NCBI GenBank assembly: GCA_031375105.1
Contig: JANMHJ010000071.1
Span: forward strand, 124,001 to 188,000
Direction: 5' to 3'
From: JANMDU01 sp031375105
GTDB taxonomy: Bacteria; Pseudomonadota; Gammaproteobacteria; Burkholderiales; Burkholderiaceae_C
Length of the DNA stretch: 64,000 nucleotides
Shown: one piece after another, positions 17,054 through 25,575 of the stretch
How the letters are laid out: each line of letters opens with the position of its first letter
Numbering within the stretch: position 1 is the stretch's first letter
Notes under the pieces: generated by a model
Database searches by the model: none
The model's input: only the letters and a program-made list of their open reading frames with translations
What the model was told of the DNA's origin: nothing
Made by a program: the position numbers and the translations under genes

Positions 17054-19849
17054 TCACTGCGCCATGCGCCGCTTGGCCGCTTGCTCCAATGCGCTAGCCA
17101 GTGCGGCGGGCTTGATGGGTTTGCTCAAATAATCGTCCATGCCAGCCTCTAGGCAAGCTTCGCGGTCGCCTTCCATGGCGTTGGCCGTCATCGCCACGAT
17201 TTGCGGCTGGGCGCTGGTGGCGATGTCCGTGCGGATACGGCGCGTGGCTTCCAAGCCGTCCATCTCCGGCATTTGCACATCCATCAACACCAAATCAAAG
17301 GGCGGGTTGCTCGCATCTTTGAGCATCTGCAAAGCCAGCGCACCATTGGCCGCCAGCTCAATGGAGTAACCCAAGCCCTGCAAGATCAATGCGGCCACGC
17401 GTTGGTTCACCAAATTGTCTTCTGCCAGCAAGATGCGCAGTGGGTAGGAGTGGGCAAGTTTGGCCTTTGCCGGGGCGGCGACAGGCAATGGGCTCAGCGG
17501 CGCAGGAGCCGAGGGGCTGTGTGACGATGCGCTGGTGCGGCCAGAAGGTGCGCCGCCTACAGCTGTTCCGTGATCCAACACCTTAGACAGCGCAGCCATC
17601 AGTTGCGCCGCCTTGATCGGCTTGGCTAAGGTTTGCGCTACGCCCAGCGCTTGGCTGTTGGGATGGTGAACGCCCTGCGAGGTCAGAACGAGCGCAGGAA
17701 GCTGCACACTGCTGTGCGTTTGGCGAATGCGCTCGATCAACTCATAGCCATCCATGGCCGGCATCTGAACATCCAGCAGCGCCACATCAAAATATTCGCC
17801 AGAGGCCAGCAACTGCAAAGCCAGCTCGCCACTGCCTACACTGACCGGATGCATGCCCCAGCGTGTGGTTTGCAAATCCAAAATACGGCGGTTGGTGGCG
17901 TTATCGTCAACAATCAAAACGCGCTTGCCATCGAGTTGCTGCTGGCCTGCGCTGCTCCACATCATCAGCCCCGTTTGCACCGCATGCATAGGAATCTCAA
18001 ACTGGAAATTGCTGCCCACACCACTTTCGGATTCGACCCAAATGCGCCCACCCATCAAATTCACCAAGCGTTTGCAAATCGCCAGCCCCAAGCCTGTGCC
18101 ACCAAAATGGCGCGTGGTGGATGCATCCACCTGGCTGAACACCTGAAACAAACGATCCAAACGATCTGCTGGAATGCCAATGCCCGTGTCGCGCACGCTG
18201 GCATGCAAGAGTGGGCTGCCGTCGCCGCTTAAGCGCCGTGTGAGTGTGACGACCACTTCGCCTTGCTGTGTGAATTTCACTGCATTACTGATCAAATTCA
18301 CGAACACTTGGCGCAGCCGCGTGCTGTCGCCCAGCACCGTGCGCGGCACTTCATCATCAATCCAGTAGAGCAAATCCAAGCCCTTGGTGGTGGCAGGTTT
18401 GGCAGTGAGGTCAAGCGCAGATTCCACGCAGTCGTTCAAAGAGACGGGCACTTGCTCTAAATTCAAATGACCCGATTCAATTTTGGAGAAATCCAAAATA
18501 TCATTGATCAAGGCCAGCAGTTGGTCACTGCTGTTGCGGATAGTTTCTGCAAACTCGCGCTGCTCTTCAGACAGAGATGTTTCCAGCAACAAATCGCTCA
18601 TGCCAATCACCGCGTTCATGGGTGTGCGGATTTCATGGCTCATATTGGCCAAAAATTCAGCCTTGGCACGCTCGGCCATTTCTGCGCTGTCCTTGGCCTG
18701 CATCAGAGCAGCTTCCACCTGCTTGCGCGCCGTCACGTCGCGGGCAATACCCACCAAACCAATGCATTCTCCAGCTTCGTTTTTCAGAGGCGTTTTGATC
18801 AGCTCCAGATACATCGGCTCGCCAGTTTGCGGATGCGGTGCCACATCTTCTCGAATAACAGTTTCACCGCTGTCCATCACGCTGTGGTTGTTCGCGTCAT
18901 ATCGCCCCCCACGCTCTTGGCCAAACATCTGCTTTGGTGTCATACCCAAAAGTTGCGACAGCTCAATACTGTGCGCGTTCAGAAATGCAGGGTTGGCTTG
19001 CTCATAGCGGCCTTGTCGATCCACCTGCCAGACATGATCTTGGATGCTATTGACCAAGGCAGACACATGCATTTGCTTGATGCGAACCTCTTCTTGCGCC
19101 AGCTTACGTGCTGTGATGTTGCGCGCTACACCTGCCAAGCCGATGCATTGGCCTTGTGCGTCGAGCAAAGGAGTCTTGGCTAGTTCGGCAAACATCGTTT
19201 GCCCAGTTTTAGGATCAATGTACTGGTCTTCCCGCAGAATAGGGCGTTTGTCCTTCATCATCTGCATATCTGCAGCCATGTATTGCGCAGACAGTTCAGA
19301 GTCAAAAATCGTCGCTGCGGTATAACCCATGATCTCTGCGGAGGTCTTGTTATTCACAGCCAGAAAAGGGGGATTGGCCACAACATAGCGACCTTCAGAA
19401 TCAATCATCCAAATATGATCTGTGCTGCTATTAATCAAGGCTTCTAAGCGCTGCAATTGCAGAGCATCCCTGGCAGATAAGTCAGCGGTGCTTTCACTGG
19501 CAGACCAAGCTTGTACCGTGCCTTCGTAGCCCACGGCCACACCTTGCGCATCCAGCAGCAGCTGAGCACGCTCACGCATCGAGCCCTGTCCAGCCTCGCA
19601 AAACAACATCACCGAATCAAAATCGCGCACCCCACCGCCATACAGCTGCGCCATAAACTGCGCGTGCCGCGCACTCTGCACATAGCAGCGTTCATGAGAT
19701 GGGCAGGCTTTGAGCATGTCTTGGGGTGTTGCATAACCCAACAAATTTGCCAAGGCGGCATTCACGCGAAGCAAACTGCCATCCAAAGCGGCGCGATATG
19801 CACCTATGGGCAGTAAGTCAAAAAGGGGCTCTGAATGGGGCATGCTCAT
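17054..19849 (-). CDS. Hybrid sensor histidine kinase with PAS domains and two receiver domains
   Basis: A 931-residue soluble-looking kinase with no obvious membrane segment. Order: N-terminal PAS-like domain (about 1-110), two closely similar PAS domains (about 130-250 and 255-375, each ending in a GxxRxxTARK block), HisKA with the phosphate-accepting His405 in MSHEIRTPMN, HATPase with NLISNAVKFT and GTGLGLAI, then receiver 1 (VLIVDDNATNRR, LLDVQMPAMDG) and receiver 2 (ILLAEDNLVNQR, LMDVQMPEMDG). No Hpt domain is visible, so a separate phosphotransfer protein is expected. It stands alone, with no response regulator next to it. The two middle PAS domains look like an internal duplication. 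Confidence 0.9.
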   Translation of the reverse strand: MSMPHSEPLFDLLPIGAYRAALDGSLLRVNAALANLLGYATPQDMLKACPSHERCYVQSARHAQFMAQLYGGGVRDFDSVMLFCEAGQGSMRERAQLLLDAQGVAVGYEGTVQAWSASESTADLSARDALQLQRLEALINSSTDHIWMIDSEGRYVVANPPFLAVNNKTSAEIMGYTAATIFDSELSAQYMAADMQMMKDKRPILREDQYIDPKTGQTMFAELAKTPLLDAQGQCIGLAGVARNITARKLAQEEVRIKQMHVSALVNSIQDHVWQVDRQGRYEQANPAFLNAHSIELSQLLGMTPKQMFGQERGGRYDANNHSVMDSGETVIREDVAPHPQTGEPMYLELIKTPLKNEAGECIGLVGIARDVTARKQVEAALMQAKDSAEMAERAKAEFLANMSHEIRTPMNAVIGMSDLLLETSLSEEQREFAETIRNSSDQLLALINDILDFSKIESGHLNLEQVPVSLNDCVESALDLTAKPATTKGLDLLYWIDDEVPRTVLGDSTRLRQVFVNLISNAVKFTQQGEVVVTLTRRLSGDGSPLLHASVRDTGIGIPADRLDRLFQVFSQVDASTTRHFGGTGLGLAICKRLVNLMGGRIWVESESGVGSNFQFEIPMHAVQTGLMMWSSAGQQQLDGKRVLIVDDNATNRRILDLQTTRWGMHPVSVGSGELALQLLASGEYFDVALLDVQMPAMDGYELIERIRQTHSSVQLPALVLTSQGVHHPNSQALGVAQTLAKPIKAAQLMAALSKVLDHGTAVGGAPSGRTSASSHSPSAPAPLSPLPVAAPAKAKLAHSYPLRILLAEDNLVNQRVAALILQGLGYSIELAANGALALQMLKDASNPPFDLVLMDVQMPEMDGLEATRRIRTDIATSAQPQIVAMTANAMEGDREACLEAGMDDYLSKPIKPAALASALEQAAKRRMAQ

Positions 19850-19929
19850 AGTGAGACGATGCTAGCACAGCGACTCAGAAATAAACGTTTTCACCTTCGT
19901 TTTTCAGAGCGCTTTTCAAATAAAAAGGC

Positions 19930-19976
19930 TAATCGCCCTTATATACTATACATAGTATGCTATTTATTTAATAGCG
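19930..19976 (-). repeat. Dispersed 45-bp repeat, copy 4, over the 3' end of the enzyme I gene
   Basis: The plus strand reads CGCCCTTATATACTATACAT followed by AGTATGCTATTTATTTAATAGCG. The last codons of the enzyme I gene (S-L-L-N-K-stop) fall inside the palindromic half, so the repeat supplies the present stop codon. Confidence 0.75.
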
Positions 19977-21708
19977 ACTGAGGATCATCACTTTTAAGCA
20001 CCTTGCGCGCAAGTTTCGCCAGTAGCACTGTATTGGCGACCAAGACTTCGCGCTTGACTGTCAAAATTTGGCTCGGGTGCATGGAAAAGCTGCGCAATCC
20101 CATGCCCAACAGCAGGCGCGTCATGCTCGCATCACCCGCCATCTCGCCGCACACGCTCACGCCCTTGCCTGCCTTGTTGCATTGCGCAATGGTGCTGGCG
20201 ATCAGCTGCAAGACGGCCGGGTGCAATGGGTCATATAAGTGCGCCACAGATTCATCAGCCCGATCAATCGCTAGGGTGTACTGAATCAAATCATTCGTGC
20301 CCAGCGAGAGGAAATCAAAATGCTGAAGGAAGACGGGCAGGCAAAGAGCCGCTGCGGGAATTTCAATCATCGCGCCCAACTTGACTGGGCCGTGCGCCGC
20401 ACCGCGTTGATCCAGCTCTTGTCTGGCCAGCTCAATTTGCTTGAGCGTGAGTGCAATTTCGCTGGCCGATGTGAGCATCGGAATGAGCAAATGAATTTGC
20501 CCATGCACCGCAGCTCTCAAAATTGCGCGTAGCTGCGTGCGAAACATCGTGGGCTCGGCTAAACACCAACGGATCGCGCGAAGCCCCAGCGCTGGATTGA
20601 GATGCGATTCATCGCGCGAGGAAGATCGTGCATTTTGGGCATCTAGCGGCTTGTCTGCGCCCACATCCACGGTGCGAATCGTCACTGGCAAGCCTTGCAT
20701 GCCTTCCACAGCCTGCCTGTAAGCCGCGTATTGCTCGTCTTCATCGGGCAGTTTGCCGCCGCGCCCCATGAAGAGAAATTCGCTGCGAAATAAACCCACG
20801 CCCACTGCGCCCGCTTCAATGGCTGCAAGTGCGTCTTCAGGTCGCTCAATATTGGCCAGCAGCTCGACTTTTTGGCCGTCTTTGGTGATGGTGATCGTGT
20901 GCCTTAAGCGCTGCAAATGCTCGCGCTCTAGCAAAGCGATTTGCTGGCGATCTCGGTATTGCAAAAGAATCGCAGGTGACGGATCGATCACGATCACGCC
21001 TGTATCTCCGTCGATGATGATCCAGTCGTCTTGGCGAATCAGCTGGCTGGCTGTGCGCGCGCCCACCACCGCCGGAATGTCCATGCTGCGGGCAACGATG
21101 GCGGTGTGCGATGTTTTGCCACCCACATCGGTGACGAAGCCCGCAAACACCGAGTCTTTGAATTGCAGCATGTCAGCCGGTGACAAATCATGCGCCACCA
21201 GTACCAAGCCCGCGTCTTCTCCCTGCCCGGGCGAGAGATGTGGCAGCTCAGAGGGCTTGCCTTGCAACACCTTGAGCACGCGCTCGACCACCTGTTCCAG
21301 ATCGCCTTTGCGCTCACGCAGATACTCGTCTTCCATCTCATCAAACTGTCGCGCCAAGACTTCAAATTGTGTGATCAGTGCCCATTCGGCGTTGTAATGC
21401 CGCTCGGTGATCCAATGCATCACGCCGTCTTGCAGGGTTTGGTCTTGCAGCAGCATCATGTGCACATCAATCAGCGCCGCAATTTCTGCAGGCGCGTCTT
21501 TTGCTTCGCGCATCACCACGTTGTGCTGCAAGCGGATCAGCTCATCAATCACGGTATTTTTCGCGTCTTTCACGCGCCGCAACTCGGCTTGCACCTGCAC
21601 CGGCTCAATAAAGTAATGCGCCACATCCGCCCGCCCCGAGGCGACCAGCACCGCACGACCAATAGCAATGCCACTGGAGACCGCGATGCCGTGGACGGAG
21701 AAAGTCAC
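19960..21708 (-). CDS. ptsI: PTS enzyme I (phosphoenolpyruvate-protein phosphotransferase)
   Basis: Passes phosphate from PEP to HPr. The 582-residue protein has the phospho-His motif GGKTSHTAIVARSMDIPAVVG with His201, the PEP-site block GVGLFRSEFLFMGR and the C-terminal VCGEMAGD. No permease EIIBC gene is nearby; with HPr and a Man-type EIIA it forms the regulatory PTS found in beta- and alphaproteobacteria. The start overlaps the ptsH stop by four bases. The final codons lie in a dispersed repeat, so the C terminus has probably been changed by that insertion. Confidence 0.93.
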   Translation of the reverse strand: MTFSVHGIAVSSGIAIGRAVLVASGRADVAHYFIEPVQVQAELRRVKDAKNTVIDELIRLQHNVVMREAKDAPAEIAALIDVHMMLLQDQTLQDGVMHWITERHYNAEWALITQFEVLARQFDEMEDEYLRERKGDLEQVVERVLKVLQGKPSELPHLSPGQGEDAGLVLVAHDLSPADMLQFKDSVFAGFVTDVGGKTSHTAIVARSMDIPAVVGARTASQLIRQDDWIIIDGDTGVIVIDPSPAILLQYRDRQQIALLEREHLQRLRHTITITKDGQKVELLANIERPEDALAAIEAGAVGVGLFRSEFLFMGRGGKLPDEDEQYAAYRQAVEGMQGLPVTIRTVDVGADKPLDAQNARSSSRDESHLNPALGLRAIRWCLAEPTMFRTQLRAILRAAVHGQIHLLIPMLTSASEIALTLKQIELARQELDQRGAAHGPVKLGAMIEIPAAALCLPVFLQHFDFLSLGTNDLIQYTLAIDRADESVAHLYDPLHPAVLQLIASTIAQCNKAGKGVSVCGEMAGDASMTRLLLGMGLRSFSMHPSQILTVKREVLVANTVLLAKLARKVLKSDDPQSLLNK

Positions 21709-21974
21709 TCCCCTTCTCCGAATTTATCCGCAAACAAAGCATTCAGCGCATCGCTTGCCGCCTGCTCCTGTTCGCCCGATGTCTCCAGCACCACCTCTAT
21801 GCCAATGCCTGCTGCAAGCATCATCACGCCCATGATGGATTTGGCATTGACCCTGCGCTCACCGCGCGAAAGCCACACCTCACAGGGGAAGCTGCCCGCC
21901 ATTTTGGTGAGTTTGGCTGAAGCGCGAGCGTGAAGCCCGAGCTTATTGCTGACTTTGATGGTCGTTTGAATCAT
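21705..21974 (-). CDS. ptsH: Phosphocarrier protein HPr
   Basis: An 89-residue HPr with the active His15 in LGLHARASA and the regulatory Ser46 in NAKSIMGVMML, the site that HPr kinase modifies in bacteria that have it. The start lies 32 bp inside the end of the EIIA gene and the stop overlaps the enzyme I start, so translation of the three genes is coupled. Confidence 0.95.
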   Translation of the reverse strand: MIQTTIKVSNKLGLHARASAKLTKMAGSFPCEVWLSRGERRVNAKSIMGVMMLAAGIGIEVVLETSGEQEQAASDALNALFADKFGEGE

Positions 21975-22389
21975 GGTTTTTTAAAGTTTGATTTTGTGGA
22001 GCGGTCACGGCCACTTGCATCACGCCTTGCGAGCCACCGGCCAGCGCACGTTGCACCAGCGTCTCCAGGGGCTCGTGGCGATACGTGATGGCGCGCAGCA
22101 GCATCGGAAGGTTCACGCCGGTCAGCAAGCGGGAATTCACACCGTCGGCGAGTTGTTTGGCGATGTTGGAAGGCGTGGCGCCAAACACATCTGTCAACAG
22201 CAGCGTGGTGGCAGCGCCATTGACTTGCGCCAGCATCATGCGAGCCTGCGCGGCGCTCTCAGCAGGCGGCATATTGGGCGGGACATCCAAGGCAGAGACT
22301 GCCGCGTCGGAATCAGGAAACACATGAAGAGCACAGGCCTTCAGAGCGGAGGCCAGTGGCGCATGGGCGATGATGAAAATATGGTTCAC
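21943..22389 (-). CDS. PTS EIIA component, mannose type (regulatory)
   Basis: A 148-residue stand-alone EIIA(Man) domain. His9 in IFIIAHAPLA is the likely phospho-acceptor, and LLTDVFGATPSNIAKQL and GVNLPMLLRAITYRH are typical. In proteobacteria lacking a mannose permease this protein acts as the output of a signalling PTS. It follows the MFS gene by nine bases. The C-terminal tail (QNQTLKNHDSNDHQSQQ) is extra and lies over the start of ptsH. Confidence 0.88.
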   Translation of the reverse strand: MNHIFIIAHAPLASALKACALHVFPDSDAAVSALDVPPNMPPAESAAQARMMLAQVNGAATTLLLTDVFGATPSNIAKQLADGVNSRLLTGVNLPMLLRAITYRHEPLETLVQRALAGGSQGVMQVAVTAPQNQTLKNHDSNDHQSQQ

Positions 22390-22398
22390 AGGGCAGGA

Positions 22399-23664
22399 TT
22401 AAAGAGGAGCAGGTTCAGAAGCTGAAAAACGACTGGCCGTACTCCGATTATCCAAAACAAATCGCAGATATCCGCAAGTGCAGCAGATCAGGAATACCCC
22501 AAGCGCGGCTTGAAAGGCGTTCTCGGTACTCATCCCAAAGTGCTTGAAGGCATCGATCAGCAGGCCCATCCCCCATTGGACGACAAACACGCCGCTGAAA
22601 ATCACCAAGTTGTAAAAGCTCAACGCCCGGCCTGCCAGCTCTTTCGCAAAGGCCATGCCCACCGCCGGTAAAGCCAAACTCATGAAGCTAGATCCGATGC
22701 AAAACAGGGCCCAAACCCACCAATTCACCTGACTTCCTGCTACGCAAATAATAGCAAGCATGATCAAACTGATCGGCATACCCAAGCTGATCAAGCGATC
22801 CGCATGCCAGCCGCGTGTCGTGAAGTATGGATTCAAAGCGCCCCACGACCAAAACGTCACCAGCATACTCACATTGAGCCAAAACAGCCCCGTGGCCGCC
22901 TGCGCAGGCGTTTGCCCGCTCACCTGCACCAACCACGGCCCCGCCCACAGCGTTTGCATCGCCATCAAGCCGCCATAGCTGAAAAAACCAAGCCAGAAAT
23001 GGCGCTTCACATACGGATGCTGCCAAATCACGCGATAACTGGCGATGATGCCCTCGCTGGGCATCGCCAGCTTGGGCGGCGCTTTAGGCAAACGCCAAGC
23101 TAAGACCAGCATCGCCACACCCACCAGCAGCGCCAGCCCCACAAAAATCAAACGCCAGCCGGTTTGCGGCAGCAGCCACTGCACAGGCAGTGTGGAGGCC
23201 ACCATGCCTAGCGAGCCGGTCATCAGCATCCAAGAGCTGGCACGCAGTTGAATTTCGGGCTTAAACCAAAGTCGATAGGCCGTCAGCGGTGCCATCAGGC
23301 AAGCGCTTACGCCAATGCCGCAGAGAATGCGAGCGGCCAGCAGGCCTGCAAAATTCGGTGCTGCCGCAAAAGCCAAGCAACCACACACGGCCACCGCCAG
23401 AAAACACAAAATCACCCGCTTGGGGCCGTAAGCATCCAACCAGCGCCCCAGCGGCAGCTGCGTGAGCGCAAAGCCCAGAAAATAGCCCCCTGCGAGCAAG
23501 CCCAGATCGCCCGAACCTAAAGAGAATTCTTGGCTCAGCGTGGGCGAGAGCGTTGCGGTGATCGCGCGGATCAGGGCTGACATGAAGTAAGCCAGCGCAA
23601 AAGCTAAAAACACCTGAATGACCAGGCCGCGCGTCATGCTGCTTGTCGGATTCACGTTGCTCAT
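22399..23664 (-). CDS. MFS transporter
   Basis: A 421-residue major facilitator protein with 12 predicted helices. The loop 2-3 motif appears as GYFLGFALTQLPLGRWLDAYGPKRV, and helix 5 has the GSLGMVASTLPVQWLLP stretch. The substrate is unknown. The gene overlaps the lipoprotein gene by four bases upstream and sits nine bases before the PTS EIIA gene, so it seems to be part of the same transcript as the PTS genes, an uncommon arrangement. Confidence 0.85.
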   Translation of the reverse strand: MSNVNPTSSMTRGLVIQVFLAFALAYFMSALIRAITATLSPTLSQEFSLGSGDLGLLAGGYFLGFALTQLPLGRWLDAYGPKRVILCFLAVAVCGCLAFAAAPNFAGLLAARILCGIGVSACLMAPLTAYRLWFKPEIQLRASSWMLMTGSLGMVASTLPVQWLLPQTGWRLIFVGLALLVGVAMLVLAWRLPKAPPKLAMPSEGIIASYRVIWQHPYVKRHFWLGFFSYGGLMAMQTLWAGPWLVQVSGQTPAQAATGLFWLNVSMLVTFWSWGALNPYFTTRGWHADRLISLGMPISLIMLAIICVAGSQVNWWVWALFCIGSSFMSLALPAVGMAFAKELAGRALSFYNLVIFSGVFVVQWGMGLLIDAFKHFGMSTENAFQAALGVFLICCTCGYLRFVLDNRSTASRFSASEPAPL

Positions 23665-24146
23665 TTCGCACCCACCAGTGTCAAGCTGCCCAAAAACGTC
23701 TCTACTGCCTGCGCGCTGAGCGCTCCGGGCCCGTCGCTGCCCTGCGTGGGTTGGCCATACACGCTGGCCTGGACGATGTGTTTGCCATGCGCGAGCAGCT
23801 TGCGATGCGTGGCTTTGCTGTCGGCATTCAAGGCGCTGGCTACTGCAGCGCTCTGCTTCACATCGGAAAGCTCCACCAGCGAGACGGCAAACATCGCGCC
23901 GCCCGCTTCGCAGCCCGCCATGTGCATCGTGAGTTTGTGGCCTGCCAGCTCAACCGGGCGCGAGCCGCGATCTGGTTTGCAAGGCAGCAGCGCCGTGACA
24001 GGCGCTTGCTCAAAGCTGGTGTCGCGCCAATTGAAGGTGGGCGTGCAGGCGATGATGGCGCAAGCTACCACCGATATCACTATTGATTTGATAGCACTCT
24101 GCACACGTTCTATAACGGGGAAGTGCCAATTTCTCTTTATAAACAT
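23661..24146 (-). CDS. Putative lipoprotein with repeat-encoded signal region
   Basis: A 161-residue protein. Residues about 20-34 form a hydrophobic stretch ending in a lipobox (C-A-I-I-A-C), followed by a soluble domain with several Cys and no family I recognise. Residues 9-23 (FPVIERVQSAIKSIV) are encoded by the dispersed repeat, so the n-region and part of the hydrophobic core of the signal derive from it. The ATG at 24146 has a weak ribosome site; a GTG inside the hydrophobic core is less likely. It is the first gene of the run ending with ptsI. Confidence 0.6.
   Translation of the reverse strand: MFIKRNWHFPVIERVQSAIKSIVISVVACAIIACTPTFNWRDTSFEQAPVTALLPCKPDRGSRPVELAGHKLTMHMAGCEAGGAMFAVSLVELSDVKQSAAVASALNADSKATHRKLLAHGKHIVQASVYGQPTQGSDGPGALSAQAVETFLGSLTLVGAK
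24080..24122 (+). repeat. Dispersed 45-bp repeat, copy 5, in the lipoprotein signal region
   Basis: The plus strand reads CTATTGATTTGATAGCA, then CTCTGCAC and TTCTATAACGGGGAA. The host gene reads it in reverse, giving PVIERVQSAIKSIV, the same reverse frame used in dapF, tldD and the carboxymuconolactone decarboxylase-like gene. Confidence 0.85.
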
Positions 24147-24231
24147 GGCTTATTATCGTTGGGAAGCTAACATAGCCTGTCGCGGCATCATTTGCTGCTG
24201 ATTTTTGCTGGCGAAAATTCAAAGGGTTCTT

Positions 24232-24993
24232 ATGGCAAATTTCGTCTTGGTTCATGGCGCATGGCATGGCGCTTGGTGCTGGAGTCGCGTGTTGCCGCTC
24301 TTGCGCAAGGGTGGCCACACCGCGCATGCCGTCACGCTGACAGGCGTGGGCGAACGCGCGCATTTGCTCTCGCGCGAGATCAAGCTAGAGACGCATATTG
24401 CGGATGTGGTGAACCTGATCCAAGCCGAAGAGCTGCAAGATGTGGTCTTGGTCGGCCACAGCTATGCCGGTATGGTGGTGACGGGTGCTGCGGATCGCCT
24501 GCTTGCGGCGCAGCCATCCCAGCCTGGCCTGCGCCATCTGGTGCACCACCTGGTGTATCTGGATGCCAGCGTGCCCATGCCGGGCGAGGCTTGGGGCGAT
24601 AAACACCCTGAAGCAACGCGCAGCGCACGCGCCGCTGCCGCTGCCACCCACCCTTTAAACGCTTTTAATCCACCCGATGCCAGCGTTTTTGGCTTGGAAG
24701 GTGCTGACGCTGCTTGGGTCAATCGCCGGCAAACGCCACACCCTTTTGGTCCTTACACCAATCCGCTCCAGTTCGATATGGCGCGCTTAGGCGCCGTGCC
24801 ACGCACCTTTGTCGATTGCATCAACCCACCGCTGGCCACGATCCATGCCAGCCGCGAACGCGCTAGGAGCAGCACAACCTGGGATGGCCATTGGCTGCCA
24901 CGAGCCAGCCTGGTGATCATGAACACGGGGCATGATCCGATGGTCAGCGCTCCTGATGAATTGGCAGAGATTTTGTTGCGCTGCGCCGCATAA
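24232..24993 (+). CDS. Alpha/beta hydrolase (plant-type methylesterase/salicylate-esterase-like)
   Basis: About 253 residues. The N terminus has the oxyanion motif VLVHGAWHGAWCW and the nucleophile elbow is VGHSYAGMV with Ser at its centre; the late MNTGHDPMVSAP carries the catalytic His. This is the pattern of the EstC/pyrethroid-hydrolase/salicylate methylesterase group; the natural ester is unknown. The ATG at 24232 is selected since AAAGGG lies 8-10 nt upstream. The stop codon touches the start of the thioredoxin-like gene. Confidence 0.8.
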   Translation: MANFVLVHGAWHGAWCWSRVLPLLRKGGHTAHAVTLTGVGERAHLLSREIKLETHIADVVNLIQAEELQDVVLVGHSYAGMVVTGAADRLLAAQPSQPGLRHLVHHLVYLDASVPMPGEAWGDKHPEATRSARAAAAATHPLNAFNPPDASVFGLEGADAAWVNRRQTPHPFGPYTNPLQFDMARLGAVPRTFVDCINPPLATIHASRERARSSTTWDGHWLPRASLVIMNTGHDPMVSAPDELAEILLRCAA

Positions 24994-25494
24994 ATGACCA
25001 TGATCTCTCGCCGCATCATCATGCAGAACGCTATCATTTCAATAGCATTTGGCGCACATTCTATAACGGCTAAAGGCCAAAATAGCTCCAAAAACACACT
25101 CCTGCCATGGCCAGCAGACCTGCGCACGCTAAGCCTTGAGGCGCAGCGCCGAGGCGAGCCGCTGGTGCTCATGGTGAGCCTGCCCGGCTGCCCGTGGTGT
25201 GAGCTGCTGCGCCGAAATTACCTCACGCCCATGCGCAGCGAAGGGGTGGCCGCATTTGAATTCATGATCAACGAGCGTAGCCAGCGTTTTGCAGATTTCA
25301 AAGGCCAGCGCATCACACCCGCCGCTTGGTCAGAAGGCTCAAAAATCAAAATCACACCCACCCTACTTTTCTTCAACGCCCAAGGCCAAGAGATCGCCCC
25401 ACGCATCGAAGGTGTGGCCTCGGCAGATTTCATCGGCGCAGTACTTGACGAACGCTTGGGCGTAGCGCGAGAAACACTCAAAACAGCGCGCTGA
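24994..25494 (+). CDS. Thioredoxin-like protein with CPWC motif
   Basis: A 166-residue exported thioredoxin-fold protein. The redox motif is in SLPGCPWCELL and the cis-Pro loop is near ITPTLLFFNAQG. The N terminus carries SRR, which may be a twin-arginine signal, followed by AIISIAFGAHSITAKG (13-28), of which 13-27 are encoded by a copy of the dispersed repeat. The repeat thus forms the hydrophobic part of the signal. The gene begins at the base after the hydrolase stop codon, so the two are cotranscribed. Confidence 0.75.
   Translation: MTMISRRIIMQNAIISIAFGAHSITAKGQNSSKNTLLPWPADLRTLSLEAQRRGEPLVLMVSLPGCPWCELLRRNYLTPMRSEGVAAFEFMINERSQRFADFKGQRITPAAWSEGSKIKITPTLLFFNAQGQEIAPRIEGVASADFIGAVLDERLGVARETLKTAR
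25030..25073 (+). repeat. Dispersed 45-bp repeat, copy 6, in the thioredoxin-like gene
   Basis: GCTATCATTTCAATAGCA, then TTTGGCGCA and TTCTATAACGGCTAA; a near-complete forward copy. Translated in the forward frame as AIISIAFGAHSITAK, comparable with the rlmI and cca peptides. Confidence 0.9.
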
Positions 25495-25575
25495 AACTGC
25501 ACGTTCACGCTCTTTCCACAGTCAGCGCGGCTGTGCTAACCTGTCATCCCCCTTTCGTTTTTGAGGAGACACACC

